Source: Ignavibacteria bacterium (GTDB lineage Bacteria; Bacteroidota; Ignavibacteria; Tepidaquicellales; Tepidaquicellaceae). Taken from it: a stretch of 64,000 bases of DNA. Positions within the stretch are counted from its first letter, which is position 1. Each line of letters opens with the position of its first letter. The notes below the pieces were generated by a model. That model was not told the origin of the DNA and did not search any database. It saw only the letters and a program-made list of their open reading frames with translations. The stretch spans positions 1-64,000 of the forward strand of contig JBAZNU010000003.1 of NCBI GenBank assembly GCA_041649015.1, in the 5' to 3' direction. The translations under genes were made by a program, and so were the position numbers. This document shows, piece by piece, positions 6,659 through 16,366 of the stretch.

Positions 6659-8203
6659 ATGCAGAATAAAACGCTTGCAGCGATTGATATTGGTACGAAT
6701 TCTTTTCATCTTGCGATTGCGAGCGTAAATGATAAGGGTATAATAAAAGTACTTACGAAAGACAAAGAGGTAGTAAGACTCGGAAAGAGTTCAACCGATA
6801 TGAAGTACATATCTCTTGACGCGATGGAAAGGGCGATAACGGTACTCAAGCGTTTTAAAATAACGTGCGATTCTTTTAACGCTGAAATCAGGGCGGTGGC
6901 AACGAGCGCTACGCGTGAAGCATTGAACAAAGACGAGTTCATAAACGAAGCATTCAGAAGAACGGGTATTTCGATTGAGGTAATATCAGGGTATGAAGAA
7001 GCACGTTTGATTTATCTCGGAGTACTTCAGGCGCTTGATGTTTACAATAAAAAGATACTTTTAATTGACATTGGCGGCGGCAGCACCGAGTTTTTGACGG
7101 GAGAGAAGGGCAACGTGAAATTCTCGAACAGTATAAAACTTGGAGCAGTACGTCTGACGGAAAAATTTTTCTCTGACGGAAAGTACACAAAAGAAAACAT
7201 TGGAAATGCGCGGCTTCATGTAAGAAGCATTATAAACCCTATTGTAAGAAGCCTTAAGAAAGAAAACTACGATTTAGTTGTCGGCACGTCGGGAACGATA
7301 ACAAACCTTGGTTCGATAATTTACTGTAAGAGCACAACGGAGGATGTTTCGCTTTTCAATTTCAATAACTATAAGTATTCTGATGCTGAGCTAAATTATG
7401 CAGTAAAAACCATTCTGAGTTTTGACAATGCCGCGGCTATTAAAAAAATCGAGGGGCTTGATTCAGATAGGGCTGATATAATCACGGCAGGTGCCATAAT
7501 ACTTGAACAGATATTTAAAGAAGTAAACATCAAACAAATTACGCTTTCAAGCTACGCACTGCGAGAAGGAATACTCTTCGATACTATTGATAAAGAGCAC
7601 AACACGCTCCAATCGGAAGACATGAAGAACGTGAGGTACAGAAGTGTTATAAACCTCGGAAGACACTGTGGTTTTGACGAAGCCCATTGCAGGAAGATAC
7701 TTCAACTCTCTTTGCCGATATACAATGCGTTAAGGGATAAATTCGGACTGACTGACCAGGACCTTGACCTGCTTGAAGCCTCAATTTATCTGCATGATAT
7801 AGGACATAGTATCTCTCATTCACAGCATCATAGACATTCATACTATCTTATAAAAAACTCTGAACTTCTCGGTTTTAATAATGAAGAAATTGAAATAATT
7901 GCGAATATTGCAAGATACCACAGAAAATCGCATCCGAAAACAAAACATATAGAGTTCAACAAGCTTTCTCCTGCGAATAAAAGCAAGGTAAAGATGCTCT
8001 CTGGGATTTTGCGTATTGCGGATGGATTGGACAGAGGACATAGCTCAGCAATAGATTCTATAAAAGTAACCGTTCAGGATAAAAATTTCCATGTGAAGGT
8101 CGCTCCAAGGGAAGGTAAAGACCCTACGCTTGAACTCTGGGGAGCGAACATGAGGAAAGAATTATTTGAAGAGGCATTTGGTTATAATATATTGATTAAT
8201 TAA
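6659..8203 (+). CDS. ppx: Exopolyphosphatase / guanosine pentaphosphatase (Ppx/GppA) with HD domain
   Basis: 514 residues. It hydrolyses terminal phosphate from inorganic polyphosphate or pppGpp. The actin-like ATPase fold shows AAIDIGTNSFHLAIA at 7-21 (phosphate 1 loop), ATSATREA, LLIDIGGGSTEF (phosphate 2) and GTSGTITNL. From about 310 there is an HD-type helical domain with LHDIGHSISHSQHH and IARYHRK. Full-length Ppx enzymes have this arrangement. The choice between Ppx and GppA activity cannot be made here. No polyphosphate kinase is in the window. It sits 12 bases before hflX. Confidence 0.92.
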   Translation: MQNKTLAAIDIGTNSFHLAIASVNDKGIIKVLTKDKEVVRLGKSSTDMKYISLDAMERAITVLKRFKITCDSFNAEIRAVATSATREALNKDEFINEAFRRTGISIEVISGYEEARLIYLGVLQALDVYNKKILLIDIGGGSTEFLTGEKGNVKFSNSIKLGAVRLTEKFFSDGKYTKENIGNARLHVRSIINPIVRSLKKENYDLVVGTSGTITNLGSIIYCKSTTEDVSLFNFNNYKYSDAELNYAVKTILSFDNAAAIKKIEGLDSDRADIITAGAIILEQIFKEVNIKQITLSSYALREGILFDTIDKEHNTLQSEDMKNVRYRSVINLGRHCGFDEAHCRKILQLSLPIYNALRDKFGLTDQDLDLLEASIYLHDIGHSISHSQHHRHSYYLIKNSELLGFNNEEIEIIANIARYHRKSHPKTKHIEFNKLSPANKSKVKMLSGILRIADGLDRGHSSAIDSIKVTVQDKNFHVKVAPREGKDPTLELWGANMRKELFEEAFGYNILIN

Positions 8204-8215
8204 TTTTCACTATCA

Positions 8216-9505
8216 TTGCTCGAAACACGCAAAGAAATAGAAAAAACGGTGCTGGTATACTTTTCCGTTAAAGACGGAAAGAATTCTTACGACCACATAC
8301 AATCGCTGAACGAACTAAGTTCGCTTGCTGAAACAGCAGGGGCAGAGGTTGTTAAGTCATTCTATCAGTTTTCTCATAATTACGATTCTCGTTTTATGAT
8401 TGGCAAAGGCAAAGTTCAGGAAATTGCCGGGTACGTTGAAGATAATAATATCTCTCTTGTGATTTTTGAAAACGAGTTGTCATATACGCATCTGCGTAAT
8501 CTCGAACAGGAAATTAAATGCAAGATTCTCGATAAATCTAATCTGATTCTTGACATATTTGCCCGCAATGCAAAAACTGCGCAGGCAAAGCTTCAGGTAG
8601 AACTTGCACAGCTTGAATATTCTCTGCCGCGGCTGACGAGACAATGGACACACCTCTCAAAGCAATACGGAGGTATTGGTACGAAGGGACCGGGCGAAAC
8701 TCAGATAGAAACCGACAGAAGACTTATAAAGAAAAGAATTTCCGTACTGAAAGAAAAGCTTGAAAAAATAAATGTACAAAGAAAGACACAGGCGGATGAA
8801 AGAAAGAACTTCCTAAGACTTTCGCTCGTGGGGTATACAAATGTCGGGAAGTCAACTTTATTAAACCTGCTTACAGACTCTGATGTTTACGTCGAAAATA
8901 AACTTTTTGCAACGCTTGACACATCAACGAGAGTATTAAACATAAAGACAAAAGATACAGAAGCAGTTATTTCAAAATTTCCAAAAAAGGTTCTGATTTC
9001 GGACACAGTCGGATTTATTAAGAACCTTCCCCACAATCTTATTGAATCATTTAAGTCAACTCTTTCGGAAGTCGTTGAGTCTGACCTGCTGCTTCATGTT
9101 GTTGATGTATCGAACAATAATTTTGAAGAGCAGATAAAAGTTGTAAACGAAACGCTGGAAGAAATAGGTGCGAAGGGAAAACCCATACTGCTCGTTTTTA
9201 ACAAGGTGGATATTCTTGAAAACAAGGAAATGATTAAGGGTCTAAGCCAGAAACATCCCAATTCGGTTTTTATCTCGGCGAAGAAAGGTATAAATTCCGC
9301 CGCTCTTATTCTGAAAGTAAAAGAGATGCTGACTCATGACACGAAGGAAACAGTGATTAAGCTGAAACCTCATGACTACAAGGGTTTAAGCACTCTTTAC
9401 GGCAACTCAGAAATACGGGAAGTAAAATATTTAAAAACAGGCATTAAAGTAACAATAAAAACAAAGCCTTCAGGCAAAAAACATTTAGAAAAGAAAACAA
9501 TATAA
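8216..9505 (+). CDS. hflX: Ribosome-associated GTPase HflX
   Basis: 429 residues. This translational GTPase-like protein binds and splits stalled 70S ribosomes. The N-terminal HflX domain (about 10-190) has the glycine-rich signature KGPGETQIETDRR. The G domain follows, with LVGYTNVGKSTL (G1), a Thr-rich switch, DTVGFI (G3) and FNKVD (G4). The start is TTG at 8216, twelve bases after ppx; the first ATG in frame would cut into the N-terminal domain. The acyl-CoA dehydrogenase gene starts two bases after its stop. Confidence 0.94.
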   Translation: MLETRKEIEKTVLVYFSVKDGKNSYDHIQSLNELSSLAETAGAEVVKSFYQFSHNYDSRFMIGKGKVQEIAGYVEDNNISLVIFENELSYTHLRNLEQEIKCKILDKSNLILDIFARNAKTAQAKLQVELAQLEYSLPRLTRQWTHLSKQYGGIGTKGPGETQIETDRRLIKKRISVLKEKLEKINVQRKTQADERKNFLRLSLVGYTNVGKSTLLNLLTDSDVYVENKLFATLDTSTRVLNIKTKDTEAVISKFPKKVLISDTVGFIKNLPHNLIESFKSTLSEVVESDLLLHVVDVSNNNFEEQIKVVNETLEEIGAKGKPILLVFNKVDILENKEMIKGLSQKHPNSVFISAKKGINSAALILKVKEMLTHDTKETVIKLKPHDYKGLSTLYGNSEIREVKYLKTGIKVTIKTKPSGKKHLEKKTI

Positions 9506-9507
9506 AC

Positions 9508-10683
9508 ATGGCACACACAGAATATAAAGGGGTTGATTACTACAATCTCAACGATATTTTAACAGAAGAAGAAAAAGCTATAAGGGATACTGTAAGAGAC
9601 TTTGTTAGCAATGAAGTTATTCCAATCATAGAACAATACAACCAGGAAATGAAATTTCCGATGCAGCTTATTCCTAAGATGGCAGAGCTGGGGCTTTTCG
9701 GGCCAACGTTGCCCGTGGAGTACGGCGGCATGGGAGTTAATAACATAGCTTACGGTTTAATAATGCAGGAGCTTGAAAGAGGGGATAGCGGTGTGAGAAG
9801 TTTTGCATCCGTGCAGTCGGCACTTGTTATGTACCCTATTTTCACATACGGAAGCGAGGAGCAGAAAAAATACTGGTTGCCAAAACTTGCAAGTGCGGAA
9901 AAGATAGGATGCTTCGGTCTTACAGAGCCTGATTTTGGAAGTAACCCGGGCGGAATGATTACAAAAGCAGAAAAAGTTAACGGCGGGTATCTTTTAAACG
10001 GTGCTAAGATGTGGATTACAAACGGTACCATTGCAGACGTTGCCGTTGTTTGGGCAAAGCTCGACGGCAAAGTAAGAGGGTTCCTTGTAGAGAAAGGCAC
10101 TAAAGGATTCTCTGCACCCGAAACCAAAGGCAAACTGTCGCTTCGTGCATCAGTAACATCGGAGCTTGTCTTCGAAGATTGTCTTATTCCCGAAGCCAAT
10201 CTTCTTCCGAAAAGCGGCGGACTTAAATCTCCGCTTTCATGCCTGACTCAGGCGCGTTATGGTATAGCATGGGGAGTTACGGGAATGGCAATGCATTGCT
10301 ACAGCACTGTTCTTGATTACTCTTTGTCCCGTGTTCAGTTCGGCAAACCTATTGCAGCATTCCAGATTACACAGGAAAAACTTGCAATGATGCTTACGGA
10401 AATTACAAAAGCACAACTGCTTAACTACCGTCTTGCACAGATGAAGGATAACGGCACAATGAGACCTCAGCATGTTTCGCTCGCAAAAAGAAACAACTGT
10501 GAGATAGCAAAAACAATCGCTTCCATGTCGCGTGAAATGCTTGGAGCAAACGGAATTCTTGATGAGTACCCTATCATGAGGCATCTAAATAACATTGAAT
10601 CCGTCAAGACTTATGAAGGCACTCACGAAATGCATACCTTAATTCTTGGAGAAGACGTTACTGGTATTGCGGCATTTGAATAA
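9508..10683 (+). CDS. Acyl-CoA dehydrogenase, glutaryl-CoA dehydrogenase-like
   Basis: 391 residues. This FAD enzyme oxidises an acyl-CoA thioester. CFGLTEPDFGSNPGGM and KMWITNGTIADVAVVWAK form the flavin/substrate domain. The C-terminal helical domain has RYGIAWGVTGMAM, RVQFGKP and KTYEGTHEMH, the last holding the catalytic Glu. The SFASVQSALVM segment, preceded by an Arg, resembles glutaryl-CoA dehydrogenases, which also decarboxylate to crotonyl-CoA; close paralogues exist, so the substrate is inferred. It sits among unrelated housekeeping genes, without an electron-transfer flavoprotein nearby. Confidence 0.88.
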   Translation: MAHTEYKGVDYYNLNDILTEEEKAIRDTVRDFVSNEVIPIIEQYNQEMKFPMQLIPKMAELGLFGPTLPVEYGGMGVNNIAYGLIMQELERGDSGVRSFASVQSALVMYPIFTYGSEEQKKYWLPKLASAEKIGCFGLTEPDFGSNPGGMITKAEKVNGGYLLNGAKMWITNGTIADVAVVWAKLDGKVRGFLVEKGTKGFSAPETKGKLSLRASVTSELVFEDCLIPEANLLPKSGGLKSPLSCLTQARYGIAWGVTGMAMHCYSTVLDYSLSRVQFGKPIAAFQITQEKLAMMLTEITKAQLLNYRLAQMKDNGTMRPQHVSLAKRNNCEIAKTIASMSREMLGANGILDEYPIMRHLNNIESVKTYEGTHEMHTLILGEDVTGIAAFE

Positions 10684-10700
10684 ATATAGAGCTTAATGTT

Positions 10701-11930
10701 ATGAAGAAATTTGAAATTCCCGTTTTTTATCGTAGTTCTTTAATCACAAAGATTAAAAAAATTCGTGAATTAAAAGACCCGAGAAAAAGAGATTACTCGC
10801 CGACATCGCTTGATTTCGGTCCCGTTGAATTTCTTATTGGCAGACATTTTGGTTTTTGCTACGGTGTCGAAAATGCAATCGAAATCTCATACAGAGCAAT
10901 TGAAGAAAATCCTGATAAGAAAATATATCTTCTCAGTGAGATGATTCATAATCCTGAAGTTAATAGTGACCTGACTAATAGAGGCGTGAAGTTCATTACC
11001 GATACGAAAGGAAATCAGTTGATTGAATGGGATGAACTGTACCCTGAAGACATAGTTATTATTCCTGCTTTCGGTACTACAATAGAAACTCGGAACCGGC
11101 TTTCTGAACTTGGTATCGAAGCATTAAAGTATGATACGACCTGTCCCTTCGTTGAAAAGGTCTGGAACAGGGCTTCTTCGCTCGGGAAGAATGATTTCAC
11201 GGTTATCGTTCACGGTAAGCATAATCATGAAGAAACTCGGGCTACATTCTCCCATAGCAAGGAAGACGCTCCTACATTGATTGTGCGAAATATTCAGGAA
11301 GCGGAAATTCTTGGAAAATATATTCTCGGAGAAATATCAAAGAAACAACTTTGTGATTATTTTAAAGATAAGATATCCGATGACTTTAATCCTGAAATTC
11401 ATCTTAATAAAGTCGGCGTTGTAAACCAGACAACGATGCTCGCAACAGAAACTCAAGCAATCGCTGATTTAATCAGAGACGTTATGGTAAAGAAATACGG
11501 CGAAGAAAATATTAAAGACCATTTTGCCGATACACGCGATACACTTTGTTATGCTACACATGATAACCAGCGTGCGACACTCGCCCTTCTTGAGCAGAAA
11601 GCAGATTTGGCAATAGTCGTCGGAGGATATAACAGCTCCAATACCTCCCACATTGTCGAACTCTGCGAGGAAAAACTCCCGACATATTTTATCTCAAGTT
11701 CTTCGAAAATATTAAATAAATCAAAAATACTTCACTTTAATTTTCACAAAGGTGTTGAACTCGAAACAGAAAACTTTCTGCCGAAAAACAGCAAAACAAG
11801 AATTATTTTAACAAGCGGCGCCTCCTGTCCCGATGCCATAGTTGACGAAGTGCTTTTGAAACTTTTGTCTTATTATGATAATACTAAATCCATTGATATA
11901 GTATTGAAGGAATACGAACAAACAATATGA
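10701..11930 (+). CDS. ispH: 4-hydroxy-3-methylbut-2-enyl diphosphate reductase
   Basis: 409 residues. This is the last step of the MEP isoprenoid pathway, making IPP and DMAPP with a [4Fe-4S] cluster. The three cluster Cys residues are visible in GFCYGV, DTTCPFV and SGASCPDAI; HNPEVN and THDNQ are also family motifs. It is about 90 residues longer than E. coli IspH, matching the long form found in Bacteroidetes and cyanobacteria. It overlaps the Rieske gene by four bases (ATGA), so a direct redox partnership is conceivable. Confidence 0.95.
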   Translation: MKKFEIPVFYRSSLITKIKKIRELKDPRKRDYSPTSLDFGPVEFLIGRHFGFCYGVENAIEISYRAIEENPDKKIYLLSEMIHNPEVNSDLTNRGVKFITDTKGNQLIEWDELYPEDIVIIPAFGTTIETRNRLSELGIEALKYDTTCPFVEKVWNRASSLGKNDFTVIVHGKHNHEETRATFSHSKEDAPTLIVRNIQEAEILGKYILGEISKKQLCDYFKDKISDDFNPEIHLNKVGVVNQTTMLATETQAIADLIRDVMVKKYGEENIKDHFADTRDTLCYATHDNQRATLALLEQKADLAIVVGGYNSSNTSHIVELCEEKLPTYFISSSSKILNKSKILHFNFHKGVELETENFLPKNSKTRIILTSGASCPDAIVDEVLLKLLSYYDNTKSIDIVLKEYEQTI

Positions 11931-12271
11931 GCCTCGAGTTCTTAAAAGCTTGCTCTGTAAACGACCTCGAAGATAACAAAGGGTTCAGGTTTGTTATTGA
12001 TGATGTGACGGATATTGCCATATTCAAAGTCAAAGGAAATATTTATGCCGTTGATAATGTTTGCCCTCACAATCATACTCCCAAAATACATCTTGGTTAT
12101 ATTGAAGATACACATGTTCTTTGTCCTGTTCACTTCTTTAAGTTTTCTCTTAAAAACGGTAAACATACTGACGGAATGGACTGTACACTTAAAACATATA
12201 AAGTTAAAATTGTAAACGATGAGGTCTTTGTAGAAAAACCTTCGGATAAATTCTTTAACTTTGATTTTTGA
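11927..12271 (+). CDS. Rieske [2Fe-2S] ferredoxin-like protein
   Basis: 114 residues forming a single Rieske domain. The cluster ligands are Cys46 and His48 (CPHNH) and Cys66 and His69 (CPVH). Stand-alone Rieske proteins like this (NirD-like or dioxygenase-ferredoxin type) carry electrons to an oxygenase or reductase. The start ATG overlaps the ispH stop and queG follows with no gap. Both neighbours are iron-sulfur reductases, so it may supply electrons to one of them; that is inference from context. It is too short for a full oxygenase. Confidence 0.88.
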   Translation: MSLEFLKACSVNDLEDNKGFRFVIDDVTDIAIFKVKGNIYAVDNVCPHNHTPKIHLGYIEDTHVLCPVHFFKFSLKNGKHTDGMDCTLKTYKVKIVNDEVFVEKPSDKFFNFDF

Positions 12272-13192
12272 TTGTCCGATTCTCTTTCAAATACTATTAG
12301 AGAACTATTTATAAGGGAAGGATTCTTTAAAGTTGGTTTTGCTAAGTACAAAAGACTTTCAACCGAAATCACCCATTACAAAAACTGGCTGTTCGAAGGC
12401 AGAAACGCCGGTATGAACTGGATGTCCCGCAATGTAGAAAAGAGGGAAGACGTATCTTTAATACTTAATAACGTAAAGTCTGTAATTTCTCTCGCGTACT
12501 TATACGATACACCTTTTGAGCATGATGAAAAGTTTCCGAAAATCTCACGCTATGCCTGGGGTGAGTATGATTATCATAAAGTCATTAAGAAAAAGTTAAA
12601 AAACATATGCAGAGAGTTAAAAGCACTTGATGATTCCATCGAAACCAAATTCTACGTTGATGATGGCCCTCTTCTCGAAAAAGTATGGGCTGCAAAATCC
12701 GGCTTAGGATGGATTGGTAAGAACGGCAATGTTATAAATCATGATGCTGGAAGTTTTTTCTTCCTTTCCGAAATTCTTATCAACAAAGAACTCGATTATG
12801 ATAAACCTGCCGACGACCTTTGTGAAACCTGTAGAATCTGCATTGATGCCTGTCCGACAGGAGCTATATATGAAGAATATAAAGTTGACGCTAACCTTTG
12901 TATCTCTTATCACACAATTGAAAACAGAAATGAAATTCCTTCATACATTGATTTATCCGGCTGGATTTTCGGTTGCGATATCTGTCAGGATGTTTGCCCA
13001 TACAACAAAAAGAAGTTTTTCACCGAAGATAAAAGTTTTTATCCCTTGAAAGAAGTTTTTAATACCTCACAAAATAAATTAGAAGAAATCACAGAAGAAA
13101 AATTTAACATCCTGTTTAAAAACTCTCCCGTTAAAAGAACAAAATATTCTGGCTGGAAGAGAAACCTGAGACACTCATCTCTTAATAAGTAA
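12272..13192 (+). CDS. queG: Epoxyqueuosine reductase
   Basis: 306 residues. It reduces epoxyqueuosine to queuosine in tRNA using cobalamin and two [4Fe-4S] clusters. The two ferredoxin motifs are CETCRICIDACPTGA and CDICQDVCPYN. The N-terminal part has FYVDDGPLLEK and GLGWIGKN, typical of QueG. The length is slightly below E. coli QueG because the C-terminal HEAT repeats are short. The start is TTG at 12272, immediately after the Rieske stop. The last 11 bases overlap the 3' end of the convergent porin gene; there is no room for a separate terminator. Confidence 0.94.
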   Translation: MSDSLSNTIRELFIREGFFKVGFAKYKRLSTEITHYKNWLFEGRNAGMNWMSRNVEKREDVSLILNNVKSVISLAYLYDTPFEHDEKFPKISRYAWGEYDYHKVIKKKLKNICRELKALDDSIETKFYVDDGPLLEKVWAAKSGLGWIGKNGNVINHDAGSFFFLSEILINKELDYDKPADDLCETCRICIDACPTGAIYEEYKVDANLCISYHTIENRNEIPSYIDLSGWIFGCDICQDVCPYNKKKFFTEDKSFYPLKEVFNTSQNKLEEITEEKFNILFKNSPVKRTKYSGWKRNLRHSSLNK

Positions 13193-14261
13193 ACCCCGCT
13201 GAAAGATTCACGTCTGTTCTGCTGCTTGAATTATCATAAAACACTTTTTGGTCTCCGTCAAGGCTCAAATAACGTGTGTGAATCCTTATGTATGCTTCTT
13301 CAACGGGCTTGTATTCTAATCCTAATGTCACGCCATTCCCCTTAATGCCCGTATTGTTCGCTATTACACCCGAATAGACTCCGTCAAGATCCTGAAAATA
13401 ATCTCCTCTCAGCGTTACGCTGAATTTATCGCTGAAGTGGTACCTGAATGAAACTAATCCGCCGTATGTCAATGCTGTTTTTGTTGAGTCCGAAAGACCG
13501 GATTTATCCTGCGTTCCAAGGTCACAGCTCAAAAGTATATCAATCCTTTTGTCAGGAGAGCTGTAGTCAAGGATAAGATTGTTAAGAATGCGTGTTCTGC
13601 CCTCATCGCCGGCATCCTGCTCGTTTCCGATGATGTTATTGTAAGTCAGCGTAATGTTGTCATTCAAAAGATAATTAACCTGCATTCCAAAAGATTTGTT
13701 TTTGTTATTATCCTCAATAACATTGTACCCGTTAAGCAGATAGACCGAGGCATCAAGATTTTCAGTAAAATCAAAACTTGCTTTAATACCGCTTTGATAA
13801 AACGGTTCGTAATATGCAGGTAATGAATTTGAATTTAAAAAATTATCTTGCGGAAGTCCCTCTGCCCCTAAATGCGTCAGAAAATAACCTGCATCTATCC
13901 AGAGCCCGTTAACTATCCTGAAACCGATATTTGCTTCCTGTATGTTCGGGTTTTCAGTTTCCCAGTAGTACTTAGGAATATCTCCGTAATGCAGTGTGAC
14001 AATACCCCTGATGATATCTGAATCATACTTTAAAGATACCTGCGCAATGTTAAGCCTGAATTCATCCCTTATCGGATCAACGCAGTCAAAAAGTCTGAAC
14101 CTGCTCTCTTTGTCAGTATTCCAGCCGTAATAAGCGTCTGCATGTGCTGAGAGGGAAAAATTTTTAACGAATTTCAATATTCCCTCTCTGTCCTGTGAGA
14201 CAGAACTTCCAACAAATGAGAAGAATATTAATAGAAATAAAAAGTATTTGTATGTTTTCAT
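13182..14261 (-). CDS. Outer-membrane porin, BBP2/OmpL-like
   Basis: 359 residues. A signal peptide (1-22, ending SSVSQ) is followed by alternating amphipathic strands and a C-terminal aromatic residue in a beta-barrel end (AGFTY). ADAYYGWN near the start and the QSGIKA/FDFTENL strands match the beta-barrel porin-2 family of Bacteroidetes/Chlorobi. It probably forms a channel for small solutes; the substrate is unknown. It lies just downstream of glutamate dehydrogenase 1 on the same strand (gap about 105 bases), so co-transcription is possible. Confidence 0.8.
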   Translation of the reverse strand: MKTYKYFLFLLIFFSFVGSSVSQDREGILKFVKNFSLSAHADAYYGWNTDKESRFRLFDCVDPIRDEFRLNIAQVSLKYDSDIIRGIVTLHYGDIPKYYWETENPNIQEANIGFRIVNGLWIDAGYFLTHLGAEGLPQDNFLNSNSLPAYYEPFYQSGIKASFDFTENLDASVYLLNGYNVIEDNNKNKSFGMQVNYLLNDNITLTYNNIIGNEQDAGDEGRTRILNNLILDYSSPDKRIDILLSCDLGTQDKSGLSDSTKTALTYGGLVSFRYHFSDKFSVTLRGDYFQDLDGVYSGVIANNTGIKGNGVTLGLEYKPVEEAYIRIHTRYLSLDGDQKVFYDNSSSRTDVNLSAGFTY

Positions 14262-14366
14262 ACCCGTAAACTGTTAAAAGTTTAGCTCTTAAAGAAAGAT
14301 GATTAAATTACATAAAGGCTTGTTCTGTATTTTCAGGCAAGCCCTTTAAAAATAATTTCAAAACTA

Positions 14367-15791
14367 TTACGGGAAAATTCCCAAATCAAGATAAGACGTT
14401 GCAATCTTGTCAATCGCCACAACAAACGCCGCTGTCCTGAAACTGTCAATCTTCCTGTTTGACATCTTAACGTCTCTTATCTGGTGATATGCGTGAATCA
14501 TCGTGTCTTCAAGACCCGAGTTCACAAGGTCAAGCTCGTTAGGACCTGTAATGACAACGCTTCTCTGATGTGAGGTTAATTTTTTACCCGTTATATTTTC
14601 AATCACGTTTACAAGGTTTGAGTGTGTTGCTTCGTCATACCTTCTGTCCATTCTTCCGAAAGAAACATGCTGAAGGTTTTTAAGCCATTCAAAGTATGAA
14701 ACCGTCACACCGCCCGCATTTGCGTACATGTCAGCGAGTATAAGTATTCCTTTCTTAAGAAGTATTTCTTCTGCTTCGGCGGTAATAGGTCCGTTGGCAC
14801 CTTCTACTATCATCTTTGCTTTTATCTTTCCTGCATTCTTAATCGTTATCTGATTCTCAAGTGCTGCCGGTACGAGTATATCACACTCTTTTTCAAGCGC
14901 TTCAACCGAGTTTTTTATATTCTTTGCTTTCTTGAAATTTAGTATCGAACCTGTTTCCTGTCTGTGTTTAAAAACTTCCTCAACATTCAAACCCTTTGGG
15001 TCATAAATTGCTCCCTCTCTTTCGGCAAGCCCTACTATTACTGCTCCGCCGTCGTTCTGCATTAAATATGCTCCCCAATATCCAACGTTTCCAAGTCCCT
15101 GAACAATTACTTTCTTTCCTTCAAGTCCGGGTGTCAAGCCCAGCTTCTTCATATCCTCGCCGACTCTGCAGGCTTCTCGTGCTGCAAAATAAACTCCGCG
15201 TCCCGTTGCTTCTTTTCTTCCGAGTATTCCTTGCTGGCTCAGAGGTTTTCCCGTGACGCATGCCATCGAATCTGTCTGCGAACCGTTGTAAGAATGAAAC
15301 GTCGAGTATGTATCCGCTATCCACGCCATCTCTCTCGGACCCGTGCCGTAGTCGGGTGCGGGTACGTCTATTCCGGGACCTATAAAATTTTTCTTGATTA
15401 ATTCTGTTGTATATCTTCTTGTTATCCTTTCCAATTCGCCAACCCTGAATTTCCATGGGTCAACTTTTATTCCCCCTTTAGCTCCGCCGAATGGAACATT
15501 TACAACAGCGCATTTGTAGGTCATCAGTGCCGCAAGAGCTTTTACTTCGTCCTCGTTAACCATTTCGCTGTACCTAATACCGCCTTTTACTGGCAGCATG
15601 TGATGTGAGTGCTCAACTCTGTAAGCATCAACCGTTACATAATTATTGTCATCAAGTCTCAGTGGAAATTGAAAGTGATAAATACTGTTGCACATTTTAA
15701 TCTGTTGTAATAGACCCGCAGGATAATTCAGATGCTCTGCTGCTTTATCAAAAAAGTCGCAAACTGACCCGAAAAAGTTTGAGTGTTCCAT
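14367..15791 (-). CDS. Glutamate dehydrogenase (Glu/Leu/Phe/Val family), copy 1
   Basis: 474 residues from the ATG at 15791; an in-frame TTG two codons upstream is less likely. It interconverts glutamate and 2-oxoglutarate plus ammonia. Motifs: KGGIRYS (substrate Lys), PFGGAKGGI (catalytic Lys), PAPDYGTG, and GLGNVGYWGA (dinucleotide fold). Relative to copy 3 at 37283 it has extra insertions in the C-terminal half. The cofactor (NAD or NADP) cannot be settled by eye. It is one of three paralogues in 23 kb. Confidence 0.92.
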   Translation of the reverse strand: MEHSNFFGSVCDFFDKAAEHLNYPAGLLQQIKMCNSIYHFQFPLRLDDNNYVTVDAYRVEHSHHMLPVKGGIRYSEMVNEDEVKALAALMTYKCAVVNVPFGGAKGGIKVDPWKFRVGELERITRRYTTELIKKNFIGPGIDVPAPDYGTGPREMAWIADTYSTFHSYNGSQTDSMACVTGKPLSQQGILGRKEATGRGVYFAAREACRVGEDMKKLGLTPGLEGKKVIVQGLGNVGYWGAYLMQNDGGAVIVGLAEREGAIYDPKGLNVEEVFKHRQETGSILNFKKAKNIKNSVEALEKECDILVPAALENQITIKNAGKIKAKMIVEGANGPITAEAEEILLKKGILILADMYANAGGVTVSYFEWLKNLQHVSFGRMDRRYDEATHSNLVNVIENITGKKLTSHQRSVVITGPNELDLVNSGLEDTMIHAYHQIRDVKMSNRKIDSFRTAAFVVAIDKIATSYLDLGIFP

Positions 15792-16366
15792 ATTCAAATT
15801 TATAGTTTTTAATTTTATTAATAATAATAATTATCACTGATATAAAAAACTTAAAAATATTATTTTTGAATATAATTCTTCTCGTGAATTATTAATCAGC
15901 TTTTATCGAGCGAGTAAAAAATCCTTTGCAGTATTTGTCTTTGTAGCTGCGTCAGCTATTAATTTTATTAATCCACATATTTTTGTTTTAACCTATCGAC
16001 GTATCTTATAGGTTACATTGTCCATCTATATGTCAAAGCAATAATATATCGAAAGAAGTTTTTGAATGGTACTTGAGAAATTTTGGTGCTGCTAAACCTC
16101 TATATTTTAATAACTTAATTTTTAAATCCTTTTCCTTTAGTTACTCGGTTACCAAAATATCGGTCAGTAGTGTGTTGACCTTATTTCAACCGACCTGTAC
16201 TTCATCACTTAATGTGGGAATTAACCTAAGAGATAAGACATCATTCATTTGCATATTTATATAATTTTGTGAATACAAAAGCATTTATATTAATGTCATT
16301 AATACCACAATTATATATTTTAGAAATATAATACTCATAATAATATTTAATACAGAATATTATTTG
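15792..16366. other. Non-coding, AT-rich region of about 570 bases
   Basis: This is the leader side of glutamate dehydrogenase 1 and the downstream side of the hypothetical gene at 17290. Short open frames are present but none has a credible start or family pattern. A strongly AT stretch at 15800-15890 probably carries the promoter of the dehydrogenase. No strong terminator hairpin is seen after the gene ending at 16367. Confidence 0.5.

Noticed and set aside
16073..16264. Small + strand open frame of 63 codons
   Set aside because: Low-complexity translation, no start signal, no family resemblance, in AT-rich DNA where chance frames are common.
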